Assembly: GCF_000972705.2 (NCBI RefSeq)
Contig: NZ_LATL02000111.1
Span: 1-15,161 of the forward strand
DNA length: 15,161 nucleotides
Source of the DNA: Limnoraphis robusta CS-951
Lineage (GTDB): Bacteria; Cyanobacteriota; Cyanobacteriia; Cyanobacteriales; Microcoleaceae
Reading direction: 5' to 3'
Part shown: positions 1 through 7,366 of the stretch, one piece after another
Layout: each line of letters starts with the position of its first letter
Numbering within the stretch: position 1 is the first letter of the stretch
Notes under the pieces: generated by a model
Seen by the model: the letters and a program-made list of their open reading frames with translations, nothing else
Database searches by the model: none
What the model was told of the DNA's origin: nothing
Program-made: the position numbers and the translations under genes

Positions 1-268
1 GTTGAGAAAGGAAAACTCACCACAAAGAAACAAAGACAGGAAGATTCGCTCTTTGTGTCTCTGTACCTTTGTGTTTTTCTTCAGATGACATTGTTGAGAA
101 AGGAAAACTCACCACAAAGAAACAAAGACAGGAAGATTCGCTCTTTGTGTCTCTGTACCTTTGTGTTTTTCTTCAGATGACATTGTTGAGAAAGGAAAAC
201 TCACCACAAAGAAACAAAGACAGGAAGATTCGCTCTTTGTGTCTCTGTGCCTTTGTGTTTTTCTTCAG
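1..268. repeat. Three tandem copies of a 92-bp hairpin-forming unit
   Basis: Copies lie at 1-92, 93-184 and 185-268. The first two are identical over all 92 bases. The third matches over its 84 bases except for one change (A to G at 249) and loses similarity after TTCTTCAG at 268. The units abut, with no spacers. Each contains an imperfect inverted repeat: in copy 1 the arms are 21-43 and 51-73, starting CACAAAG and ending CTTTGTG, with about 18 of 23 positions paired around an ATTCG-containing loop (44-48). Because base 1 is already the start of a unit, the array may continue to the left. Short reading frames through it are repeats of the same peptide and are not convincing genes. It may be a dispersed, non-autonomous palindromic element that was tandemly amplified. 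Confidence 0.93.
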
Positions 269-290
269 TTGAATTTCAAAGGGTTTGATT

Positions 291-2171
291 TTAACGGGTT
301 CCCTGACTCATAAACGGTTGACAAGGCCAGAAACGGATGGGTGTATCTTTGATTAAACGGTTAATTTCAGCGCTCGCTTCGGTGTGAGACAAGTCATCTC
401 GGGTAATCAAAAATTTCAAGATCTTAAAACTCGGTGTCTCAACGAGGTAATAACCGCTATGTACATCAATTTTTTGGCGAAAATTTGCAATGGTATTTAT
501 CGCATCAATTATCAAACCATTCCAGATATTTAACTGCCAATCAACGGTATTTACGCCTTTCATTTGGGAACAGTCGAGATAATTGAACTTTTCAAATAAG
601 TCGTAGGCTGAAGTGGGTTCTACGGCTGGTTGTGTCGTTACCATCACTCGAATATAAGGACGATATTCGGTTTGATTTTGCACGGTTTTAATCGGTTTTA
701 GATAAACATTTCCTAACCGTAATCCTGACATTTCTAAACTGGGTTCGGTAAACCAATTGCCGAGTAAAGACAGATATCGGAGAACCAGATCTCGATCACT
801 GGAAAATAAGTAAATTTCTTGACAGCGTTGAATGGCAGAGCGGACATAGTTATTCCGTCCTTCTCGCAGGAATTCTAGGGGGATATCAGGGGCAGATAAA
901 ATGAGTTTATTTAGAATTAGATAATCTCCCATCTGATTTTTTTGTTCTTCAATTCGTTCGTCTTTGCCGAATTTATCGGATAATATTCTCAAAACATTGA
1001 CTAATACTAATCCTCCCATACTATGCCCGATTAAATTGACGTTTAAAGGGGGAAAAGTCGGATCAGGTTGAGTTTCGGGGTCAAACGGCATACTCATATA
1101 AGGATTTTGCCCCAAGACTTTATCTAAGCGCCAAAAGAACTCTGCTAAGTCTGGTGCGCCGTAATGAATGGCTCGATAGCGATCGCGTTGATAGACGACT
1201 AATCGCAAAATTTGCATTAATAATAACCACAGGACAAAGACGACAAAAACTACCGCTTGCCACTGTACAATTAATGCTCCGATTTTTGAGAAGTTGAACC
1301 AAGCCCAAAGCGGATCTAAAATGGGTTCAAATCCGAAAGTTTGTAAGAGGGGAACAATGGCTAAAGCCGCAAGGATATAAAGCACTGTTCCGGCTGTCAA
1401 AGCCAATAATGCCATCGTTAATAAAAACTTGAAGAAAATCCCCCAATTGTATCGCGCATCTGTCCAGAGTGCGGGGGTAAAAAAGGGTTGTTCTCCCGGC
1501 CAAGTATAGCCAATATAAGCACTTTTATCTTCTAAGGTGCCAATATAATTAATCGGCCCTTTCAAGCACAAGGATTCCGCTTCACTATCAAAAGATGTAT
1601 AGAATAGTTCTGCGGGAGTTGAGTAACCATGAGTTCTCAGAGTCAAGCGTTTGAAGTTTTGCGATCGCAGGATAATCCCCAACTCCGCAATATTAAAGAG
1701 GGGACGAAATTGATCGATTGGCGGTAATTTTCGAGCCACATTTAATGAAGTTGGGGCTGTACTAATGACTAAAAAGATGTTAGAATATTCTCGATTCACA
1801 AAAACTTCAAAGTTGCGACTCACCGCCGGGGTAAACTGTTTATTGTGCCAATTATTCAGGGTGCGAATCACGTAATTTTCATTCACTTGTTTGGCAAATT
1901 CTGGGTATTCATTCGGATCACAAGTTGAATGAATTGCCTCGACAATCGCCTGTTCTCTGTTATAACCGCCATAGGTGGGTAAACCATAAACCGTTTCGGG
2001 TTTAACGCCTGTGGGTTGAGTGTAAGCAAGCTGCACAATACGGGCTTTTGTCCATCCGTCAGAAAAGGGTGCTGCATTGCGAATAATTGACTCTAACCAA
2101 CGGCGATCATTGTTGAGGGTTTCTTTGTGCCACTCCAAAGGTAAACGTTCATAGGTCCGCTCAATTTCCAT
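291..2171 (-). CDS. Membrane-inserted alpha/beta-hydrolase (626 aa)
   Basis: This is a probable serine hydrolase (lipase/esterase type) of the alpha/beta-hydrolase fold, resembling the DUF900-like group. The nucleophile elbow GHSMGG places the catalytic serine at residue 384. An upstream HGYS at about 181-184 (strand LTLRTHG) is a plausible oxyanion segment, candidate acids are D429 (SAPD) or D459/D461, and H571 (DVHSGYY) is a candidate catalytic histidine. Between the HGYS region and the elbow sit two strongly hydrophobic stretches, about residues 246-276 and 298-327, predicted to form a membrane hairpin. The core domain is therefore split by a membrane insertion. No signal peptide is seen. 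The first ATG is used; an AAAGG lies only 2 nt upstream, so initiation may be weak. It is downstream of the DUF2330 gene by 117 bp on the same strand. Substrate unknown. Confidence 0.85.
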   Translation of the reverse strand: MEIERTYERLPLEWHKETLNNDRRWLESIIRNAAPFSDGWTKARIVQLAYTQPTGVKPETVYGLPTYGGYNREQAIVEAIHSTCDPNEYPEFAKQVNENYVIRTLNNWHNKQFTPAVSRNFEVFVNREYSNIFLVISTAPTSLNVARKLPPIDQFRPLFNIAELGIILRSQNFKRLTLRTHGYSTPAELFYTSFDSEAESLCLKGPINYIGTLEDKSAYIGYTWPGEQPFFTPALWTDARYNWGIFFKFLLTMALLALTAGTVLYILAALAIVPLLQTFGFEPILDPLWAWFNFSKIGALIVQWQAVVFVVFVLWLLLMQILRLVVYQRDRYRAIHYGAPDLAEFFWRLDKVLGQNPYMSMPFDPETQPDPTFPPLNVNLIGHSMGGLVLVNVLRILSDKFGKDERIEEQKNQMGDYLILNKLILSAPDIPLEFLREGRNNYVRSAIQRCQEIYLFSSDRDLVLRYLSLLGNWFTEPSLEMSGLRLGNVYLKPIKTVQNQTEYRPYIRVMVTTQPAVEPTSAYDLFEKFNYLDCSQMKGVNTVDWQLNIWNGLIIDAINTIANFRQKIDVHSGYYLVETPSFKILKFLITRDDLSHTEASAEINRLIKDTPIRFWPCQPFMSQGTR

Positions 2172-2288
2172 AGCCTTTCTAATGGGGGTATTTTTGGCAG
2201 AGATTCACTCTATTTATAGCAGGAAATCTGCCGAAAAACTAGGGATGAGTCTCTCAATCTAACTTAATAAAATGTCACAGTTGGTTCG

Positions 2289-3605
2289 TTAATCCCATAA
2301 CTGCCGCCACCAGGGTTTTTCTTCAACGGGGAGTAAATGGGCTTGACTGCGAATATCGTTAATATTCCAATTGGTTAACCGGGCTAAATTTTGGATTTCT
2401 TCTTCTTGTCGATCGCGAACAGATTCTTGATAGGCGTCAGCGAGATCGCAAGTCATTTCACCTGTGTAGGGATGATTAATCACATATCGTCCTTGAAATA
2501 ACTCTTGATTTCCGGTTTCTTGAAACTGTAAATCTTCCGGGAACGTCTCACGAGTATACCGCAGATGAACCCGACTGATAAACACATTTGTCTGTTGTCC
2601 GGGGTTTAACCAAAAGACACCTGCTTGCTTCAATTCTTCAGGGGTTAAGGGGTCAGCCGCACAAGGATCACAGCCTTGCATATTCCAAGAATATTCTAAA
2701 AATCCGACTCTTTTTTGTTCTTGTTCATAGGCGGTTTTAAACATTGCTTGGTAGAAATCGGCAAACTTATTTTGAATAAATTCAGGAACGTCTACATTAG
2801 ACGGAATTTTCACTGTTCGATAGTTGGTCATTTCGGTTTGACCTTGAGGAGAAAGCAAGTAAACAATTAAATCTTGTTCTCCGGTGGCGTTCATCATCCC
2901 TAAGCGAATCGGTAACATAAATCGGGGTGATTCATAAGCCATCATCAATGGACGTAACGATTGAAAACCCGCCTGATCAAATTCGGTTAAATTGACTTTA
3001 GCAACAAAAAACTTTAAATTTTGTCGAATATAAGGTTGTAAAAGCTGACTCGCTCCTTGAGGGATTTGATACCCATTTTGAATCAGCCAAGTTTCTAATC
3101 CATCGGATTCTTTTGCGCTTAAAATAATAATATCATATTCTCCGACGGTAAAGCGAGATTCTACAGTTACACCTAACGTTTTATTGCTTTGGGCTTCAGC
3201 TTCTGGGGCTGATTGCAGAAACACATCTCCGCCGCCTCGGGTGCCTCCACCGGGATAAGTCATACAAGGATTATCATCAAAATATTCAACCAGTCGAGGC
3301 GCACTAAAAGCATCAATTCGTTCAATGATTTTGGGTTCACCGACTCGCACTTGATCTTCAGTTAAAACAACGGGAACTGGAACAACTAATGCAAAATCTT
3401 TAACGTCTCCTTTGTAGTCATTCGCCATTGTTAAAACGGTGCGATTTCCATTTCTCGCCAGAATAACTTGTGAGGCTTGGTTGTATAAACGACTATCGGC
3501 TTTCGCGACGTAAAATCCACAAAACGCCCAAGCAGAGGGCGCAAATAGAGTAAAAACTGCTAGAATTAAGGGGAGGAGAATTGAAAGTTGAGGAATCTTT
3601 TTCAT
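2289..3605 (-). CDS. Secreted DUF2330 domain protein
   Basis: This is a 438-residue protein of the DUF2330 family, recognised from the N-terminal motif CGFYVAKAD right after the signal peptide, the strand pattern with VVPVPV near residue 75, and overall length. Residues 1-27 form a classical signal peptide (KK, long hydrophobic core, cleavage after SAWA), so the protein should act in the periplasm or be exported. The mature protein has five cysteines (29, 114, 312, 315, 386). The last three include a CDPC pair, suggesting disulphides or a redox/metal site. A Gly-rich segment lies near 118-126. It follows the RnfD/NqrB-like gene by 28 bp on the same strand, so co-transcription is very likely. 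The biochemical function of DUF2330 is unknown to me. Confidence 0.86.
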   Translation of the reverse strand: MKKIPQLSILLPLILAVFTLFAPSAWAFCGFYVAKADSRLYNQASQVILARNGNRTVLTMANDYKGDVKDFALVVPVPVVLTEDQVRVGEPKIIERIDAFSAPRLVEYFDDNPCMTYPGGGTRGGGDVFLQSAPEAEAQSNKTLGVTVESRFTVGEYDIIILSAKESDGLETWLIQNGYQIPQGASQLLQPYIRQNLKFFVAKVNLTEFDQAGFQSLRPLMMAYESPRFMLPIRLGMMNATGEQDLIVYLLSPQGQTEMTNYRTVKIPSNVDVPEFIQNKFADFYQAMFKTAYEQEQKRVGFLEYSWNMQGCDPCAADPLTPEELKQAGVFWLNPGQQTNVFISRVHLRYTRETFPEDLQFQETGNQELFQGRYVINHPYTGEMTCDLADAYQESVRDRQEEEIQNLARLTNWNINDIRSQAHLLPVEEKPWWRQLWD

Positions 3606-3633
3606 GGTCAGTCAACAAAAGAAAAAAAATAGG

Positions 3634-4476
3634 TTAAAGGGAAAACTGAGTTGAACGAGAATTTAACCACATAAACCGAGGATTTGACCAAATTTCATCG
3701 AAAACTAGCGTTAGGGGAGACAGGAGAAATAAAGCCCAAAATATAGCGGTTGACAAAAAGAATAAATGCTGTAGAATAAACGTGAGAACAGCGATACTCA
3801 TTGCCCAAATGATCCGACTTTTAGAAGCATTGGGAATGGAACGAGGATCGGTTAACATAAATAGGGCAAATAATAGCAAACTCCCACTCATTAACTGATG
3901 AGTATAGACATCAAAACTCCATCCTAAATAGAGATGACGAATGGCTTCTAGTCCGGCGTAGGTGGCTAAAAATGTGGCTGAGGTTTCCCAACGTCCGACT
4001 TGTTTTAAGATCATTCCACCCAGTCCTAAGAATAACAGAAAATACCAGCTTTCGGTTCCCCATTGTCCGGGAGAAACCCAAGCATCGGAGGTGAGGGTTA
4101 AAGCCGTAATAATTCCAAAGTTAGCTGGGTTGAAGAAATGTTTGCCTCGGTAATGTAAAATAAACTTACTGGCGATCGCACAAACTCCGGCGAGTATCAT
4201 CGTTGTTTCACTGTTAGCCCGCAATAATAAACATAATCCCAAAGCGGTAATTACAGCACTTTTCCAGGAGGATAAACTTGCTTTATTAAAGTCCCCAACT
4301 TGAAGCGATTGAGAATTTAATTGTTGTAACCCAATCATCAAACCCTGGGTTAATAAACAAGTGCCAATCACTGCTATGATGAATTCAGGTTTAATGGTCC
4401 AGTCTCTGGTATTAACCCCTAAACCTAAAAAGAGGGAAAGAAACAAAATTTGAGCATTCCGAGCATCTTTAAACAT
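3634..4476 (-). CDS. Stand-alone RnfD/NqrB/RsxD-like membrane protein
   Basis: This is a 280-residue polytopic membrane protein, with many hydrophobic segments spread from residue 8 to 262. Family signatures of the RnfD/NqrB/RsxD group are visible: GKHFFNPANFG (111-121), matching the GxHxFNPA region, and HQLMSGSLLLFALFMLTDPRS (about 193-213), matching the HLLSGG...MATDP segment. In NqrB and RnfD a threonine in an S(G/A)AT motif carries covalent FMN. I do not see that motif; the stretch SPGQWG (135-140) lies in that general area instead. No other Rnf or Nqr subunit is encoded nearby, so it is a solitary member. The 28-bp gap to the DUF2330 gene suggests a two-gene unit linking a membrane redox-type protein with a secreted partner. 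Function beyond family membership is inferred. Confidence 0.8.
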   Translation of the reverse strand: MFKDARNAQILFLSLFLGLGVNTRDWTIKPEFIIAVIGTCLLTQGLMIGLQQLNSQSLQVGDFNKASLSSWKSAVITALGLCLLLRANSETTMILAGVCAIASKFILHYRGKHFFNPANFGIITALTLTSDAWVSPGQWGTESWYFLLFLGLGGMILKQVGRWETSATFLATYAGLEAIRHLYLGWSFDVYTHQLMSGSLLLFALFMLTDPRSIPNASKSRIIWAMSIAVLTFILQHLFFLSTAIFWALFLLSPLTLVFDEIWSNPRFMWLNSRSTQFSL

Positions 4477-4562
4477 GGTTTATCCGGCGGTGTGCTGTCT
4501 AGTGATCTCTGACGGTTTGAATGATTTTAATTGTTCCTGCAATCTTCACTAATTTTTTGACG

Positions 4563-5603
4563 CTACATCAACAGCAAATCAATAAAATCATCCAGACGAT
4601 TTTGATATTTTTCGGTTTGTTCTTGACCTAACTTAACAATACTCCGAAGATTAACGTCTGAAGTATTATCAATCGGGAATATATCTTGATCCTTCAAAAC
4701 CGGACTAATTCGCAGATATTGACTATGTTTTTCGATCGCGTCATAAATTTGCTTCATCTGATAATCAACGGTTTCAGATACTCCCGTCATAATGATATCA
4801 AACAACGGAATTAACCATTCAATCTTACCCCAGTTTCTCGCTTTATTGTAGGGATAGATTCGTTTAACATCGCCAGTTCCTAAAGAAAGAATAACCATTT
4901 CATTGGCAGTCGGGCCACTTTCATAACGTTCATCTAAATTAAAGTAACGGTTAAATTTATGACGAACTTCTGCATAAGCACAAAGGGCGGGATTATTAGC
5001 AAAAACTCCCCCATCAACAAAGGTATAAACTTCATTTTTCAGAGATCTAATTTGAGCAACTTCAAAAAAAGTCGGAGCCGCACTTGTCGAACGAACAACA
5101 TCTCGAACTAAAAAATCATATCGAGAATCAAGCCGTGCATCATGTTGAGTAAAAAAATGAGCTTTGCGTTGTTCAATTTCATAAGCCGTAATTAAACTTG
5201 GCTTTAAAAGTTGACTCAATCTTAAATCTCCAAAGAAAGTAGCCAAGAGTTTTTCAAAGCTATAGTGAGAATACTTTTCATTGAGAAATCCTCCAAAATT
5301 CAGTAAACTATGCAAAAAGGATTTTGCAAAAATTTGATCAGACTTCTCATAATAAAACTGTAAAACTTCCTCTGCGGATAGCATGGGTTTAGTTGGCGAG
5401 TTGGGATCAGGACATAAATATAAGCTCGTTAAAATCCCTCCGGCACTACTCCCGGCAAGCAAATCAAAATATTCAGCCAGTTTAGCCTGGGGATTTCCCG
5501 TTTTTTCCTGTAATTTTTGCTCAACATAAATCAAAATTTTAGCTGGGATTAAACCGCGCACGCCGCCGCCATCAATCGATAAAATCCGAGTAAATTTAGC
5601 CAT
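4563..5603 (-). CDS. Patatin-like phospholipase / lipid acyl hydrolase
   Basis: This 346-residue patatin-family enzyme should hydrolyse acyl esters of phospho- or galactolipids. All hallmark elements are present: the oxyanion-hole motif DGGGVRG at 11-17, the nucleophile elbow GSSAG at 51-55 with catalytic Ser53, and the DGG motif at 197-199 supplying Asp197 of the Ser-Asp dyad, followed by FANNP. The fold continues through LSLGTG (about 240-245). There is no signal peptide or transmembrane segment, so it is probably cytosolic or peripheral on membranes. The start is supported by a strong GGAGG at 5614-5618, 10 nt upstream. The gene starts 37 bp after the MtnX-like gene on the same strand, suggesting co-transcription. 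Similar patatins serve as CBASS effectors, but no nucleotide cyclase is present here, so a housekeeping lipid role is more likely. Confidence 0.92.
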   Translation of the reverse strand: MAKFTRILSIDGGGVRGLIPAKILIYVEQKLQEKTGNPQAKLAEYFDLLAGSSAGGILTSLYLCPDPNSPTKPMLSAEEVLQFYYEKSDQIFAKSFLHSLLNFGGFLNEKYSHYSFEKLLATFFGDLRLSQLLKPSLITAYEIEQRKAHFFTQHDARLDSRYDFLVRDVVRSTSAAPTFFEVAQIRSLKNEVYTFVDGGVFANNPALCAYAEVRHKFNRYFNLDERYESGPTANEMVILSLGTGDVKRIYPYNKARNWGKIEWLIPLFDIIMTGVSETVDYQMKQIYDAIEKHSQYLRISPVLKDQDIFPIDNTSDVNLRSIVKLGQEQTEKYQNRLDDFIDLLLM

Positions 5604-5613
5604 ATCAATTCAG

Positions 5614-5618
5614 CCTCC
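5614..5618 (-). promoter_or_regulatory. Strong Shine-Dalgarno (GGAGG) of the patatin gene
   Basis: Read on the minus strand, GGAGG lies 10 nt before the ATG at 5603. It is the clearest ribosome binding site in the minus-strand run and fixes the patatin start. It lies in the 37-bp gap after the phosphatase gene, so efficient translation from a shared transcript is plausible. Confidence 0.7.
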
Positions 5619-5640
5619 AAACTAATAAAATCGAGAACAA

Positions 5641-6273
5641 CTAGCGATTCCAACGTTGAGCCAAATAATCGCGGACTTCAAAAAAGTCATTCCAAAAAAT
5701 ATAAGATTTTTGCTGATGATCAAGGTATTGAGCAAGGCGATCTCGAGCAAACACAAGCGGCGAACTCAGAGCCATATTTAAGTCGGTGACTGAATCTCCA
5801 ATCGCTACTTTTTCATCACTTTCATACAAATCCATAATCTTCACTTTGGCAACTAATTCAGTGCCAGCTTCAAACTCAGATTTAACCCGCCAATACTCTC
5901 CCTGACTGTCAATATCAACAGCATAAATCGCCGCAACCCGATTGATTAATTCGCCTAATACCGTTTCAACCATAATCCGAATTCCCCCGGAAACCACGAC
6001 AAAAGGAACCGCTTGACTATCCAAAAAATCAATCAATTCTACCAATCCAGGGCGAATCTGCTGACTTTGAGAAAAGGCAATCACTTCTGGATATCGTACC
6101 GAAGGAATCGACTCCAACATCTGTCGTACCCCTTGACGTAGGGTTAACTCTCGATTGTACAATTTTGGCATAATCTCCGCCGACATTTTAGGAGTAAACT
6201 GTTTGAGCATGGCAACAAAAGTTTCTTCGGCGGTTATCGTGCCATCAAAATCACAGAAAACAATAGGTTTCAT
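5641..6273 (-). CDS. mtnX: HAD-family phosphatase, MtnX-like
   Basis: This 210-residue HAD-superfamily phosphatase resembles MtnX, the 2-hydroxy-3-keto-5-methylthiopentenyl-1-phosphate phosphatase of the methionine salvage pathway. HAD motif I is DFDGT at 8-12 (nucleophile Asp8, acid/base Asp10), motif II is the SGG at 95-97, motif III is probably Lys143 or Lys145, and motif IV is GDSVTD at 159-164. The C-terminal segment with NDFFEVRDYL matches the MtnX ending (DFYEIR in the Bacillus protein). It lacks the cysteine-rich stretch found in the Bacillus enzyme and is slightly shorter. No other methionine-salvage gene is in the window, so the substrate is an inference. The start codon at 6271-6273 lacks a good ribosome binding site. 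It appears to be the first gene of the minus-strand run. Confidence 0.8.
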   Translation of the reverse strand: MKPIVFCDFDGTITAEETFVAMLKQFTPKMSAEIMPKLYNRELTLRQGVRQMLESIPSVRYPEVIAFSQSQQIRPGLVELIDFLDSQAVPFVVVSGGIRIMVETVLGELINRVAAIYAVDIDSQGEYWRVKSEFEAGTELVAKVKIMDLYESDEKVAIGDSVTDLNMALSSPLVFARDRLAQYLDHQQKSYIFWNDFFEVRDYLAQRWNR

Positions 6274-6484
6274 GGTGGTGTTGATCTATACTACTATTGA
6301 AGTGATCCTATTCAGTAGAGTGTCTACGCGAAAATCCCCTCCTCTAATTGTTGATATTCTGCTGTTTATCGTTTTAACATGGTTGGGTTACGAATTCTTC
6401 AACAGATTTTTGAGGGGTTCCTCCCATTCTCAGATTAGTGTTGGCGAAAAAATTTTGATTCCTACAGCAACAAACCCCAGTTGA
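6272..6484 (+). CDS. Possible small membrane protein (70 aa), doubtful
   Basis: An open frame from ATG 6272 encodes about 70 residues with one hydrophobic stretch (about residues 25-42, containing LIVDILLFIVLTWLGY) followed by basic residues, which would suit a single-pass membrane protein. Its start codon overlaps the start codon of the divergent phosphatase gene, leaving no room for a normal promoter, and no Shine-Dalgarno sequence precedes it. It fills much of the 309-bp space between two divergent genes. I do not recognise it, and it may be a chance frame. Confidence 0.2.
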   Translation: MVVLIYTTIEVILFSRVSTRKSPPLIVDILLFIVLTWLGYEFFNRFLRGSSHSQISVGEKILIPTATNPS

Positions 6485-6582
6485 TTCTAAGCTTTAAGAT
6501 GATTAATCCTAACGTAAATCAACTGCGGTAACATAAAAAAATACAAATTCAATGTTATGACTGATAAAGAAGCAAAATCAGA
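6274..6582. other. 309-bp divergent intergenic region
   Basis: This gap separates the minus-strand phosphatase from the plus-strand SDR and must contain promoters for both. Apart from the doubtful small frame it holds a 9-bp inverted repeat (CAGTTGATT at 6478-6486 and AATCAACTG at 6517-6525, 30 nt apart) and an A-rich stretch near 6533-6545. A ten-codon frame from ATG 6557 ends in a TAA that overlaps the SDR start by a few bases, possibly by chance. I could not assign a convincing -35/-10 pair. Confidence 0.5.
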
Positions 6583-7302
6583 ATGCTAAAACAAGCACTC
6601 GTCACGGGATCAGCAACGGGGATCGGACGAGCGATCGCCCTCGACCTGGCCCAACAAGGATTTGATGTTGCCTTTCACTACAACCGCAATCAACAAGCAG
6701 CCAACCAAGCCGCTCAGGAAGCCCAAACCTATGGCGTTAAAGCAATCACCCTTCAGGCAGATATTACCGACAGCGATCGCGCCCAATCACTCGTTGATCA
6801 GGCTGCTGATCGTTTAGGAGGATTATCAGTGATGATCAACAATGTTGGCAACTTTTTGCAACGGAAAACAAGCGAAGTTTCTCTAGAAGAATGGCACGAA
6901 ATCCTTAACTCCAACCTGAATTCTACCTTTTACACAACTCGCACAGCCATTCCCTATCTCAAAGCCGCAGGCGGGGGTCGTATCATTAATTTTGCCTGTG
7001 CAAGCGCTCAAAACGTCCTCGCTCGAAACCTCGATACACCCTATATGATTGCTAAAACGGGCATTATTATTTATACCAAATCCCTAGCCGTTGAACTGAT
7101 ACCCGATCAGATTACCGCCAATATCATCGCACCGGGAGTTGTTGAAAATTCCGTTGGTTTAGAAGGGGTTATTCCTCGCTTACCCAGTAAACGCCCCGCC
7201 ACCCTGCAAGAAATCACCAATGCGGTTAGGTTTTTTCTGGCTCCCACAGCCGACTATATCACAGGCCAAGTATTAGAAGTATCGGGAGGCTGGAAATTGT
7301 AG
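6583..7302 (+). CDS. Short-chain dehydrogenase/reductase, candidate pteridine reductase
   Basis: This is a 239-residue classical SDR. The Rossmann cofactor motif TGSATGIG is at 8-15, an Arg follows strand 2 (HYNR, residue 35) and favours NADPH, and an NNVG motif (86-89) is present. The catalytic residues are N111, S141 (13 residues before the Tyr), Y154 and K158 in the YMIAK motif. The end (DYITGQVLEVSGGW) is a standard SDR C-terminus. Similar sequences are often labelled FabG-like. The QADI segment and HYNR resemble pteridine reductases (PTR1/FolM), although their TGxxxRxG variant is absent. Its 64-bp distance from a DHPS-like gene on the same strand, with folK and folB nearby, makes a pterin substrate plausible but unproven. 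The ribosome binding site is weak. Confidence 0.85.
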   Translation: MLKQALVTGSATGIGRAIALDLAQQGFDVAFHYNRNQQAANQAAQEAQTYGVKAITLQADITDSDRAQSLVDQAADRLGGLSVMINNVGNFLQRKTSEVSLEEWHEILNSNLNSTFYTTRTAIPYLKAAGGGRIINFACASAQNVLARNLDTPYMIAKTGIIIYTKSLAVELIPDQITANIIAPGVVENSVGLEGVIPRLPSKRPATLQEITNAVRFFLAPTADYITGQVLEVSGGWKL

Positions 7303-7366
7303 TCTATGGGGTGCTATGCTTTGAACGAACCTAATATAAAACCATCTCGGTTAACACGATTTACCT

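Noticed and set aside
1..268. Tandem repeats as a CRISPR array
   Set aside because: The units are 92 bp and directly adjoin each other without unique spacers, and no cas gene is present.
69..272. 67-residue frame in the left-edge repeat
   Set aside because: It merely translates the repeated hairpin DNA, shows no protein features, and its sequence repeats with the DNA unit.
3634..4476. Part of a full Rnf or Nqr complex
   Set aside because: No other subunit is encoded in the window and the flavinylation motif is not visible.
4563..5603. Patatin as a CBASS anti-phage effector
   Set aside because: No CD-NTase, Cap2/Cap3 or other defence gene is nearby, and the neighbours are metabolic.
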